From Vibrio owensii CAIM 1854 = LMG 25443 (GTDB lineage Bacteria; Pseudomonadota; Gammaproteobacteria; Enterobacterales; Vibrionaceae): DNA of 64,000 bases. Below the pieces are notes generated by a model, which worked only from the letters and a program-made list of their open reading frames with translations, made no database searches and was not told the origin of the DNA. Below are positions 50,935 to 58,717 of the stretch, piece by piece; within the stretch, counting starts at the first letter, position 1; the number at the start of each line of letters is the position of its first letter. The position numbers were made by a program, and so were the translations under genes. The stretch covers positions 1 through 64,000 of the forward strand of contig NZ_JPRD01000040.1 in the NCBI RefSeq assembly GCF_000817815.1, in the 5' to 3' direction.

Positions 50935-51105
50935 ATCGAGGACTGTTCTCTTTACTTTTCATTAGAAGAGTAGCGAAGCAAGCTTCTTCCAATTAACTTT
51001 TATCTTTAAATCACACACATTCCGTCACATGTTCCGGGGTGCTGAGCAGAAGCTTGGTCGGAATTATGGGGGATGTGGAGGCCTAACCCCATAGAGGATT
51101 TTAAA
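50935..51105 (+). promoter_or_regulatory. rpsB 5' leader (t44-like, S2 autoregulation)
   Basis: A leader of about 170 bases with GC-rich elements: TTCCGGGGTGCTGAGCAGAA and then GGGGGATGTGGAGGCC-taa-CCCC before the AGAGGA ribosome binding site. The position corresponds to the E. coli leader once called the t44/tff RNA, which mediates translational feedback of ribosomal protein S2. Fold and exact ends need computation. The gap 50710-50918 is otherwise promoter sequence for map and rpsB, with no gene. Confidence 0.6.
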
Positions 51106-51834
51106 ATGGCAACTGTATCAATGCGCGATATGCTGAAAGCTGGTGTTCACTTCGGTCACCAAACTCGTTACTGGAACCCAAAAATGAAGCCATTCATCTT
51201 TGGTGCTCGTAACCGCGTTCACATCATCAACCTAGAAAAAACTGTACCAATGTTCAACGAAGCTCTAGCTGAACTAGCTAAAGTTGGCGAGAAGAAAGGT
51301 AAAGTTCTATTCGTAGGTACTAAGCGCGCTGCATCTGAAGCTGTTAAAGAAGCTGCAATCGCAAGCAACCAATACTACGTTAACAACCGTTGGTTGGGCG
51401 GCATGCTAACGAACTACAAAACAGTTCGTCAGTCTATCAAGCGTCTAAAAGATTTCGAAGCACAAGCACAAGACGGTACTTTCGAAAAACTAACTAAGAA
51501 AGAAGCTCTAATGCGTACTCGTGAAATGGAGAAGCTAGAGAAATCTCTTGGTGGTATCAAAGATATGGGCGGCCTACCAGACGCTCTATTCGTAATCGAC
51601 GCTGATCACGAGCACATTGCAATTAAAGAAGCTAACAACCTAGGTATTCCAGTATACGCTGTGGTAGATACTAACTCTAACCCAGACGGCGTTGACTACA
51701 TCATCCCAGGTAACGACGACGCGATCCGCGCAGTTCAACTATACCTAAACGCTGCAGCATCTGCAGTGTCTGAAGGTCGCAACAAAGACGTTGCAGCAGT
51801 TGCTGAAAAAGACGGTTTCGTAGAAGCTGAATAA
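51106..51834 (+). CDS. rpsB: 30S ribosomal protein S2
   Basis: Component of the 30S subunit, needed for S1 binding. 242 residues from ATG 51106, opening with ATVSMRDMLKAGVHFGHQTR; E. coli begins the same way. KRAASEAVKEAA and WLGGMLTNYKTVRQSI are conserved. The upstream 11-codon extension from 51073 is part of the leader. Heavy use of preferred codons and the strong leader mark high expression. A terminator hairpin separates it from tsf. Confidence 0.97.
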   Translation: MATVSMRDMLKAGVHFGHQTRYWNPKMKPFIFGARNRVHIINLEKTVPMFNEALAELAKVGEKKGKVLFVGTKRAASEAVKEAAIASNQYYVNNRWLGGMLTNYKTVRQSIKRLKDFEAQAQDGTFEKLTKKEALMRTREMEKLEKSLGGIKDMGGLPDALFVIDADHEHIAIKEANNLGIPVYAVVDTNSNPDGVDYIIPGNDDAIRAVQLYLNAAASAVSEGRNKDVAAVAEKDGFVEAE

Positions 51835-51904
51835 TAACGGCTCTGTGTCACACTTAGTCTATGTGAAACCTTGTTGTAGCATAGACTGAGTTATAGTTAG
51901 CAAT

Positions 51905-51936
51905 GGGGGCCGACAATGTAGGCCCCTGTTTTTTAC
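51905..51936 (+). terminator. Terminator/attenuator between rpsB and tsf
   Basis: GGGGGCC-gacaatgta-GGCCCCTGTTTTTT. As in E. coli, this would lower tsf expression relative to rpsB from the same message. Confidence 0.85.
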
Positions 51937-51965
51937 CTTATTTCGAATCAAACGAGGAATAGAGA

Positions 51966-52811
51966 ATGGCAACTGTAACTGCTGCTCTAGTTAAAGAACT
52001 TCGCGAGCGCACTGGCGCTGGCATGATGGAATGTAAAAAAGCGCTTGTAGAAGCAAACGCTGACATCGAACTAGCAATTGAAAACATGCGTAAATCAGGC
52101 GCAGCGAAAGCAGCTAAAAAAGCTGGTAACGTTGCAGCTGAAGGCGCAATCATCATCAAAGAAGAAAACGGCGTTGCTGTTCTTCTTGAAGTTAACTGCC
52201 AAACTGACTTCGTTGCTAAAGACGGTAACTTCACTGCATTCGCAGACAAAGTAGCACTTGACGCTCTAGCGACTAAAGCTACTGCTGAAGAGCTAGTTGC
52301 TAAGTTCGAAGAAGAGCGCGTAGCTCTAGTTGCTAAAATCGGCGAAAACATCAACATCCGTCGCGTTGCTTACGTTGAAGGTACTGCAATCGCTTCTTAC
52401 CGTCACGGCGAGAAAATCGGTGTTGTTGTTGCTGGTGAAGGCGACGCAGAAACTCTTAAGCACGTTGCAATGCACGTTGCTGCTTCTAAGCCTGAGTTCG
52501 TTAACCCAGAAGACGTACCAGCTGACGTAGTTGCTAAAGAGAAAGAAGTTCAAGTTGAAATCGCTATGAACGAAGGCAAGCCACAAGAGATCGCTGAGAA
52601 GATGGTTATCGGCCGCATGAAGAAATTCACTGGCGAAATCTCTCTAACTGGTCAAGCTTTCATCATGGAACCTAAGAAATCTGTTGGCGAAATGCTAAAA
52701 GAGAAAGGTGCTTCTGTTGCTACATTCGTTCGCCTAGAAGTAGGTGAAGGTATCGAGAAAGCAGCTGAAATGAGCTTCGCTGAAGAAGTAGCACTAGCTC
52801 AAAAAGGTTAA
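51966..52811 (+). CDS. tsf: Elongation factor Ts
   Basis: Nucleotide exchange factor for EF-Tu. 281 residues (E. coli 283). N-terminal TALVKELRERTGAGMMECKKAL and the TDFVAKD motif at the Tu interface are intact. The ribosome binding site is GAGGAATAG. It shares a message with rpsB through the attenuator and is followed by its own terminator. Confidence 0.97.
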   Translation: MATVTAALVKELRERTGAGMMECKKALVEANADIELAIENMRKSGAAKAAKKAGNVAAEGAIIIKEENGVAVLLEVNCQTDFVAKDGNFTAFADKVALDALATKATAEELVAKFEEERVALVAKIGENINIRRVAYVEGTAIASYRHGEKIGVVVAGEGDAETLKHVAMHVAASKPEFVNPEDVPADVVAKEKEVQVEIAMNEGKPQEIAEKMVIGRMKKFTGEISLTGQAFIMEPKKSVGEMLKEKGASVATFVRLEVGEGIEKAAEMSFAEEVALAQKG

Positions 52812-52835
52812 TCCTTAGCGACTTGTGTAAATATT

Positions 52836-52866
52836 AGACCGTAGCCTAGGCTGCGGTCTTTTTACG
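52836..52866 (+). terminator. Terminator after tsf
   Basis: AGACCGTAGC-ctag-GCTGCGGTCT followed by TTTTTA; one G-T pair in the stem. Confidence 0.88.
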
Positions 52867-52963
52867 AAAAGAGCGGGCAAAATTAGCCGTGATGAATAGC
52901 TATAAGTGACCTTGTGTCTATTCATGACTGTTAATCGACAACTCTCTTTGGAAGGTAAACTCC

Positions 52964-53695
52964 ATGACTACGAACCCTAAACCAGCATATCAACGTATTC
53001 TATTAAAACTAAGTGGTGAAGCTCTTCAAGGTGAAGAAGGTTTTGGTATTGATCCAGCGGTTCTTGACCGTATGGCTCAAGAAGTGAAAGAGCTGGTTGA
53101 ACTGGGTGTTCAAGTTGGTGTGGTAATCGGCGGTGGTAACCTGTTCCGTGGTGCAGGTCTTGCAGAAGCGGGTATGAACCGCGTAGTAGGCGACCACATG
53201 GGTATGCTTGCAACAGTAATGAACGGTCTAGCAATGCGTGACGCACTTCACCGTGCTTATGTAAACGCTCGCGTAATGTCTGCAATTCCGCTAAAAGGTG
53301 TGTGTGACGATTACAACTGGGCAGACGCTATCCGCGAACTTCGCCAAGGCCGTGTAGTTATCTTCTCTGCAGGTACTGGTAACCCATTCTTCACTACAGA
53401 TTCAGCAGCGTGTCTACGCGGTATCGAAATCGAAGCTGACGTAGTTCTAAAAGCAACGAAAGTTGATGGTGTATTTACTGCTGACCCAGTAGCAAACCCA
53501 GACGCAGAGCTGTATGATAAGCTATCTTACACTGAAATTCTGGATAAAGAATTGAAAGTAATGGACTTGGCTGCGTTCACACTTGCTCGTGACCACAAAA
53601 TGCCAATCCGCGTATTTAACATGAATAAGCCAGGCGCACTACGTCGCGTGGTAATGGGTGAAGCTGAAGGCACGTTGATCTGCGCTGACGCGTAA
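52964..53695 (+). CDS. pyrH: Uridylate kinase (UMP kinase)
   Basis: Phosphorylates UMP to UDP. 243 residues of the amino-acid-kinase fold. ILLKLSGEALQGEEGFG, GVVIGGGNLFRG, and the phosphate-binding GTGNPFFTTDSAA are typical. It is activated by GTP and inhibited by UTP in the family. Ribosome binding site GGAAGG. It is separated from frr by about 100 bases holding an inverted repeat. Confidence 0.97.
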   Translation: MTTNPKPAYQRILLKLSGEALQGEEGFGIDPAVLDRMAQEVKELVELGVQVGVVIGGGNLFRGAGLAEAGMNRVVGDHMGMLATVMNGLAMRDALHRAYVNARVMSAIPLKGVCDDYNWADAIRELRQGRVVIFSAGTGNPFFTTDSAACLRGIEIEADVVLKATKVDGVFTADPVANPDAELYDKLSYTEILDKELKVMDLAAFTLARDHKMPIRVFNMNKPGALRRVVMGEAEGTLICADA

Positions 53696-53699
53696 ATCT

Positions 53700-53735
53700 C
53701 AACGCCATTCAACAAGAGATATTGGATGGCGTTTC
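53700..53735 (+). terminator. Possible terminator between pyrH and frr
   Basis: AACGCCAT-tcaacaagagatattgg-ATGGCGTTT, then CGCTTTGCTT. The loop is long and the T tract poor, so it may be only partial. Confidence 0.5.
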
Positions 53736-53793
53736 GCTTTGCTTAAGCCCTTTAAGCTTTCTTCATGAAAGATGACATTTTTAAGGTGAAACC

Positions 53794-54351
53794 GTGATTA
53801 ACGAAATCAATAAAGACGCGCAAGAGCGCATGGACAAAAGCGTTGAAGCGCTAAAGAACAACCTTTCTAAAGTTCGTACTGGCCGCGCACACCCAAGCCT
53901 ACTATCTGGTATCTCTGTAGAGTACTACGGTGCGCCGACTCCTCTTAACCAAGTAGCGAACGTTGTTGCTGAAGACGCACGTACTCTAGCAATTACTGTA
54001 TTCGACAAAGAGCTAACTCAAAAAGTTGAGAAAGCGATCATGATGTCTGACCTTGGTCTAAACCCAATGTCTGCTGGCACAATCATCCGCGTTCCACTTC
54101 CACCGCTAACGGAAGAGCGTCGTAAAGACCTAGTTAAGATCGTTCGTGGTGAAGCTGAAGGCGCACGTGTTGCTGTTCGTAACATCCGTCGTGACGCAAA
54201 CAGCGACCTAAAAGGTCTTCTAAAAGATAAAGAAATCTCTGAAGACGAAGATCGTAAAGCACAAGACGAAATTCAAAAACTGACTGACGTAGCAGTTAAG
54301 AAGATCGACGAAGTTCTTGCTGCTAAAGAAAAAGAGTTGATGGAAGTTTAA
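53794..54351 (+). CDS. frr: Ribosome recycling factor
   Basis: Dissociates ribosomes after termination, together with EF-G. 185 residues, starting at GTG 53794 with an AAGGTG ribosome binding site. RMDKSVEALKNNLSKVRTGRAHPSLL and LPPLTEERRKDLVKIVRGEAE match the family end to end. The C-terminal helix ends in KEKELMEV, as in E. coli. Confidence 0.97.
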   Translation: MINEINKDAQERMDKSVEALKNNLSKVRTGRAHPSLLSGISVEYYGAPTPLNQVANVVAEDARTLAITVFDKELTQKVEKAIMMSDLGLNPMSAGTIIRVPLPPLTEERRKDLVKIVRGEAEGARVAVRNIRRDANSDLKGLLKDKEISEDEDRKAQDEIQKLTDVAVKKIDEVLAAKEKELMEV

Positions 54352-54375
54352 TACTCCCACCTACATCACTGTTGG

Positions 54376-54408
54376 AAAACGCTGTGCTCACAGTGCAGCG
54401 TTTTTTTG
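54376..54408 (+). terminator. Intrinsic terminator after frr
   Basis: AAAACGCTG-tgctcacagtg-CAGCGTTTTTTT. uppS begins 40 bases later and so probably has its own promoter or relies on read-through. Confidence 0.85.
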
Positions 54409-54447
54409 TGTTAATCTATCCAACTGATGGAACTCAATTAACTCCCT

Positions 54448-55203
54448 ATGCAAAATTCTCAAGCCTTCTCTGATTCCCTCCCTAAACATATTGCCATCAT
54501 TATGGACGGTAATGGTCGTTGGGCTAAGTCCAAAGGAAAACCTCGCGTATTCGGTCATAAAAAAGGCGTTAATGCCGTTCGTAAGACCGTCGCTGCTGCT
54601 TCTAAACTCGGTATTAAAGCCATGACGTTGTTCGCTTTCAGTAGTGAAAACTGGCGTCGTCCGGAGGAAGAAGTGGGTCTCCTGATGGAGCTGTTCATTT
54701 CCGTGCTTTCTAGCGAAGTGAAAAAGCTGCATAAAAACAATCTGCGTTTGCGCGTTATTGGTGACACCAGCCGCTTTAGTGAGCGACTGCAAGGCAAAAT
54801 CATCGAAGCAGAAGCACTCACCGCTGGCAATACGGGCATGGTGATTAACATTGCGGCTAACTATGGCGGTAAATGGGACATCACAGAGGCGGCAAAAACG
54901 TTGGCGTTAAAAGCGCGTAACGGTGAAATCCGTGTAGAGGATATCAATGAGCAGTTAATTACCCAGCATTTAACGATGGCAGATCTCCCTGAAGTGGATC
55001 TTTTGATCCGTACAAGTGGTGAGTGTCGCATCAGTAACTTTATGCTGTGGCAAATGGCGTATGCTGAAATGTACTTTACTCCGGAGTACTGGCCAGAGTT
55101 TGATGAAGACAGCTTAGTAGAGGCTGTGACTTGGTTTATTAACCGAGAGCGTCGCTTTGGTTGTACTGGCGAGCAAGTAAAGGCATTGATGGCTGCTCAA
55201 TAA
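54448..55203 (+). CDS. uppS: Undecaprenyl diphosphate synthase
   Basis: Makes C55-PP, the lipid carrier of cell-wall precursors, by cis-prenyl additions to FPP. 251 residues. The catalytic Asp is residue 20 in HIAIIMDGNGRWAK; AFSSENWRRPEEEV and the C-terminal RTSGECRISNFMLWQMAY and FINRERRFG motifs are intact. Ribosome binding region is weak. It is followed by cdsA after 12 bases. Confidence 0.96.
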   Translation: MQNSQAFSDSLPKHIAIIMDGNGRWAKSKGKPRVFGHKKGVNAVRKTVAAASKLGIKAMTLFAFSSENWRRPEEEVGLLMELFISVLSSEVKKLHKNNLRLRVIGDTSRFSERLQGKIIEAEALTAGNTGMVINIAANYGGKWDITEAAKTLALKARNGEIRVEDINEQLITQHLTMADLPEVDLLIRTSGECRISNFMLWQMAYAEMYFTPEYWPEFDEDSLVEAVTWFINRERRFGCTGEQVKALMAAQ

Positions 55204-55215
55204 GGACTAGTTAGT

Positions 55216-56058
55216 TTGAAACAGAGAATAATAACAGCACTAATTTTAGCTCCCCTTGTAATTTTAGGTATTTTTAAATTACCCCTAATCGGCTTCATTA
55301 TCGCTTTGACTGCGATTACGCTATTAGGTTTTTGGGAGTGGACCCAGTTTACAGAAAGCAATTCACGCATCGCTGCGCTAGTACCAGCCGTTGTCGTAAC
55401 CGGACTCAGTTTTCTATTCATCTCGCCAGATGCGGCAAGCCTTAACCAACTAGCAACTCCACACTACACAGTGTTAGCGCTCGGTTTTGCATGGTGGATT
55501 ATCGCAAGTGGGATGGCCATTACTTACCCTAAAACCACCAATCTGTGGCAAAACAGTAAAGCACTGCGTCATGTGTTTGGTTTTCTAACTTTGATCCCTT
55601 TCCTTTGGAGTGTGATCATCCTTAGAGCTTCTGATATTTCAGTAGATCCATACCACGGCGCAAAACTTGTGCTGTACGTTTGCTTCTTGGTATGGGCTGC
55701 AGACAGTGGCGCTTACTTTGCTGGTAAAAGCATGGGTAAACGTAAAATGGCGCCACATGTTAGTCCAAACAAGACTATCGAAGGTTTGATTGGCGGCATC
55801 ATTGCAGCATTAATTGTTGGATGGTTGTTCGCAGGTTGGTTTGACATTCAATTTACCAGCCCAATTCACATGGTAATCATCACACTGATTACAGTTGTGA
55901 TTTCTGTTCTTGGTGATCTAGTAGAAAGCATGTTCAAACGTGTTTCTGGCATCAAAGACAGCAGTAACATCATTCCAGGGCACGGCGGCATTCTCGACCG
56001 TATTGATAGCCTAACGGCTGCATTCCCAGTATTTGCTCTTCTTTACTACGTATTCTAA
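55216..56058 (+). CDS. cdsA: Phosphatidate cytidylyltransferase (CDP-diglyceride synthase)
   Basis: Makes CDP-diacylglycerol from phosphatidate and CTP in the inner membrane. 280 residues, about 8 helices. It starts with TTG 55216 (KQRIITALILAPLVILGIF). The C-terminal signature SGIKDSSNIIPGHGGILDRID matches the family pattern, including the HGG and DRID residues that bind metal and CTP. The TTG start may reduce its expression relative to neighbours. Confidence 0.95.
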   Translation: MKQRIITALILAPLVILGIFKLPLIGFIIALTAITLLGFWEWTQFTESNSRIAALVPAVVVTGLSFLFISPDAASLNQLATPHYTVLALGFAWWIIASGMAITYPKTTNLWQNSKALRHVFGFLTLIPFLWSVIILRASDISVDPYHGAKLVLYVCFLVWAADSGAYFAGKSMGKRKMAPHVSPNKTIEGLIGGIIAALIVGWLFAGWFDIQFTSPIHMVIITLITVVISVLGDLVESMFKRVSGIKDSSNIIPGHGGILDRIDSLTAAFPVFALLYYVF

Positions 56059-56065
56059 TTTATCG

Positions 56066-56094
56066 GGAGCGGCGTCGTCGCTCCTGAGTTTTTC
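56066..56094 (+). terminator. Possible attenuator between cdsA and dxr
   Basis: GGAGCG-gcgtcgt-CGCTCC followed by TGAGTTTTTCT. Confidence 0.55.
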
Positions 56095-56109
56095 TAACGG
56101 TCTTACATC

Positions 56110-57315
56110 ATGCAAAAGTTAACGATTCTTGGTGCAACAGGCTCAATCGGTGCAAGCACACTTAAAGTGGTTGAACAAAACCCTGAGCTGTTTTCTATCG
56201 TCGCATTGGCGGCAAGCACGAACGTTGAAAAGATGGTCGCACTTTGCCGTAAATGGCAACCTAAATACGCTGTAATGGCGGATAAAGCGGCGGCTGTGGC
56301 GCTTAAGTCAGAGTTGGCTTCAGTGTCTCCTCGTACAGAAGTGTTGGGTGGTGTTGATGCGCTTTGCCATGTGTCTGCCCTAGAAGAAGTCGACAGCGTG
56401 ATGGCGGCTATCGTTGGTGCGGCAGGTCTGCTTCCAACCATGGCAGCGGTAAAAGCTGGCAAGCGTGTTCTCCTTGCTAACAAAGAAGCACTGGTGATGT
56501 CTGGGCAACTGTTTATCGATGCAGTTGAAGAGCACGGCGCGGAGCTACTTCCAGTAGACAGCGAACACAACGCGATCTTCCAGTGTTTACCTCAAGAAGT
56601 TCAAACCAACCTAGGTCGCTGTAACCTAGAAGAGCACGGCATTTCATCTATCCTGCTTACTGGTTCTGGTGGTCCATTCCGCTACACAGATATCGCTGAT
56701 CTTGAGAGTGTTACTCCTGCACAGGCAATCGCTCATCCTAACTGGTCGATGGGACCTAAGATCTCGGTTGATTCTGCAACCATGATGAACAAAGGTCTTG
56801 AGTACATTGAAGCAAAATGGCTGTTTAATGCGGCTCGCGAACAGCTGAAAGTGATCATTCACCCTCAGTCGGTGATTCACTCAATGGTGCAATACCGAGA
56901 CGGTTCCGTTTTAGCACAAATGGGTGAACCCGATATGGCAACGCCGATTGCACTGACCATGTCTTACCCATCTCGTGTGAATGCTGGTGTGAAACCACTC
57001 GATTTTACTCAAGTGGGTGAGTTGACGTTCCTTCAACCCGATTTTGCACGCTACCCTTGTTTGAAGCTAGCGATTGATGCTTGTTACGAAGGTCAACATG
57101 CTACAACCGCTCTGAATGCAGCAAACGAAGTCGCTGTTGATGCTTTCTTGAATAACCGTCTTGGTTTCACTGATATCGCTCGCATCAATGAATCAGTTTT
57201 GAACAAAATCACTGCAAGCCATAAAAGTGAGAATGTGAATAGCTTGGAAAGCTTGATAGAGCTAGATAGAATGTCACGAACTATCGCCTTAGAATTTTTA
57301 CGCGAGCGTAGCTAA
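56110..57315 (+). CDS. dxr: 1-deoxy-D-xylulose 5-phosphate reductoisomerase
   Basis: Second enzyme of the MEP isoprenoid pathway. 401 residues. NADPH loop LTILGATGSIGASTLKV (about 4-20), catalytic Asp and Glu of DSEHNAIFQCL and NKGLEYIEAKWLF. Fosmidomycin target. In E. coli dxr precedes uppS; here it follows cdsA, the vibrio order. Its stop overlaps the rseP start by one base. Confidence 0.96.
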   Translation: MQKLTILGATGSIGASTLKVVEQNPELFSIVALAASTNVEKMVALCRKWQPKYAVMADKAAAVALKSELASVSPRTEVLGGVDALCHVSALEEVDSVMAAIVGAAGLLPTMAAVKAGKRVLLANKEALVMSGQLFIDAVEEHGAELLPVDSEHNAIFQCLPQEVQTNLGRCNLEEHGISSILLTGSGGPFRYTDIADLESVTPAQAIAHPNWSMGPKISVDSATMMNKGLEYIEAKWLFNAAREQLKVIIHPQSVIHSMVQYRDGSVLAQMGEPDMATPIALTMSYPSRVNAGVKPLDFTQVGELTFLQPDFARYPCLKLAIDACYEGQHATTALNAANEVAVDAFLNNRLGFTDIARINESVLNKITASHKSENVNSLESLIELDRMSRTIALEFLRERS

Positions 57316-58673
57316 TGACTGGTATTTTGTGGAATTTGGTTTCTTTTATCGTTGCACTGGGCATCTTGGTGGCCGTGCACGAGTATGGTCACTTTTGGGT
57401 TGCGCGTCGTTGCGGTGTAAAAGTTGAAAAGTTTTCTATCGGTTTCGGTAAGTCTATTTGGAGCAAAGTAGGCAAAGACGGAACTGAGTACAGCATCTCG
57501 ATGATTCCGCTAGGTGGTTACGTCAAGATGGTGGACAGCCGTGTTGACGAAGTGCCTGAGCACGAAAAGCATTTGGCGTTTGACCAAAAGCCACTGTGGA
57601 AACGTACGTCGATTGTGGCAGCGGGTCCTATCTTTAATTTCCTGTTTGCTATTGTTGCCTACTGGTTGGTTTTCCTGATTGGAGTACCAGCAGTGAAGCC
57701 GGTAATTGGTGAAGTTACGCCCAATTCAATCATTGCAGAAGCAGGAATTGAATCAGGGATGGAACTAAAATCCATCTCAGGTATCAAAACTCCGGACTGG
57801 GAATCAGTCAACATGGGATTAGTTTCCCACATTGGTGATGATTCGATGACAGTAACGCTTTCTTCGGCTAATGAAGTAGGCTCGGAAGTCACGAAGACAC
57901 TTGATATCCGTGATTGGAAATTTGATCCAGAAACACAATCTGCGATGCAATCGCTAGGCTTCAAACCTTACACTCCAGAGATTTATACGGAGTTGGCACA
58001 GGTAAGTGAAGGTGGTGCCGCTGAACAAGCAGGCCTACAAGCTGGCGATAAAATCATCGAGATTAATGGTGATAAGATTTCTAAGTGGGATGAAGTGGTT
58101 GAAGCCATTCGTTCTAACCCAGAAACGCCAATTGACCTGACGGTGTTACGTCAAGGTGAAGAGCAATCTTTCACATTGACTCCAGGTAGTCGTGAGCTAG
58201 CTAACAAAGAAACGGTTGGCTTCGCGGGTATCGCACCTGAAGTCGCAGAATGGCCAGAAAGTTATCGCTTCGAATTACAGTTTGGTGTATTCGAGTCTAT
58301 TGGCAAAGCGATTGACAAAACTGGTCAAGTTATTGGACTTACCATCAGTATGCTTAAGAAACTGATTGTAGGTGACGTTGGTCTGAACAATTTGAGCGGA
58401 CCAATATCTATTGCCAAAGGAGCAGGGGCGACCGCAGACTATGGTCTGGTCTACTTTTTAGGTTTTCTAGCACTAATTAGTGTTAACCTAGGTATTATTA
58501 ACCTCGTTCCTTTACCAATGTTGGATGGTGGGCATCTGCTGTTTTTTGCAATTGAAGCAGTCATCCGACGCCCAGTACCTGAGAAAGTACAGGAAATGGG
58601 CTATCGAATTGGTGGTGCGATTATCTTCTCGCTCATGGCGTTAGCGCTATTTAATGATTTTACTCGTCTGTGA
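57315..58673 (+). CDS. rseP: Site-2 intramembrane metalloprotease RseP
   Basis: Cleaves the transmembrane anti-sigma factor RseA after DegS, releasing sigma-E, and removes signal peptide remnants. 452 residues. Zinc ligands H22-E-Y-G-H26 in VAVHEYGHFW, and the third ligand Asp in VPLPMLDGGHLLF. Two tandem PDZ domains lie between (about 115-290), with the second holding GGAAEQAGLQAGDKIIEING. It is translationally coupled to dxr and lies next to bamA, whose substrates trigger the sigma-E pathway. Confidence 0.96.
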   Translation: MTGILWNLVSFIVALGILVAVHEYGHFWVARRCGVKVEKFSIGFGKSIWSKVGKDGTEYSISMIPLGGYVKMVDSRVDEVPEHEKHLAFDQKPLWKRTSIVAAGPIFNFLFAIVAYWLVFLIGVPAVKPVIGEVTPNSIIAEAGIESGMELKSISGIKTPDWESVNMGLVSHIGDDSMTVTLSSANEVGSEVTKTLDIRDWKFDPETQSAMQSLGFKPYTPEIYTELAQVSEGGAAEQAGLQAGDKIIEINGDKISKWDEVVEAIRSNPETPIDLTVLRQGEEQSFTLTPGSRELANKETVGFAGIAPEVAEWPESYRFELQFGVFESIGKAIDKTGQVIGLTISMLKKLIVGDVGLNNLSGPISIAKGAGATADYGLVYFLGFLALISVNLGIINLVPLPMLDGGHLLFFAIEAVIRRPVPEKVQEMGYRIGGAIIFSLMALALFNDFTRL

Positions 58674-58717
58674 TAGTTCAGAGACAAAAGCAGTAGCAAG
58701 GAATAATTAGAACAAGT

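Noticed and set aside
51938..52357. Antisense frame over tsf (139 codons)
   Set aside because: Mirror image of highly biased tsf codons, Ser/Ala/Leu-rich, with no start signal.
54448..57315. Rearranged dxr (after cdsA instead of before uppS)
   Set aside because: Recalled as the normal order in vibrios, so not a recent event.
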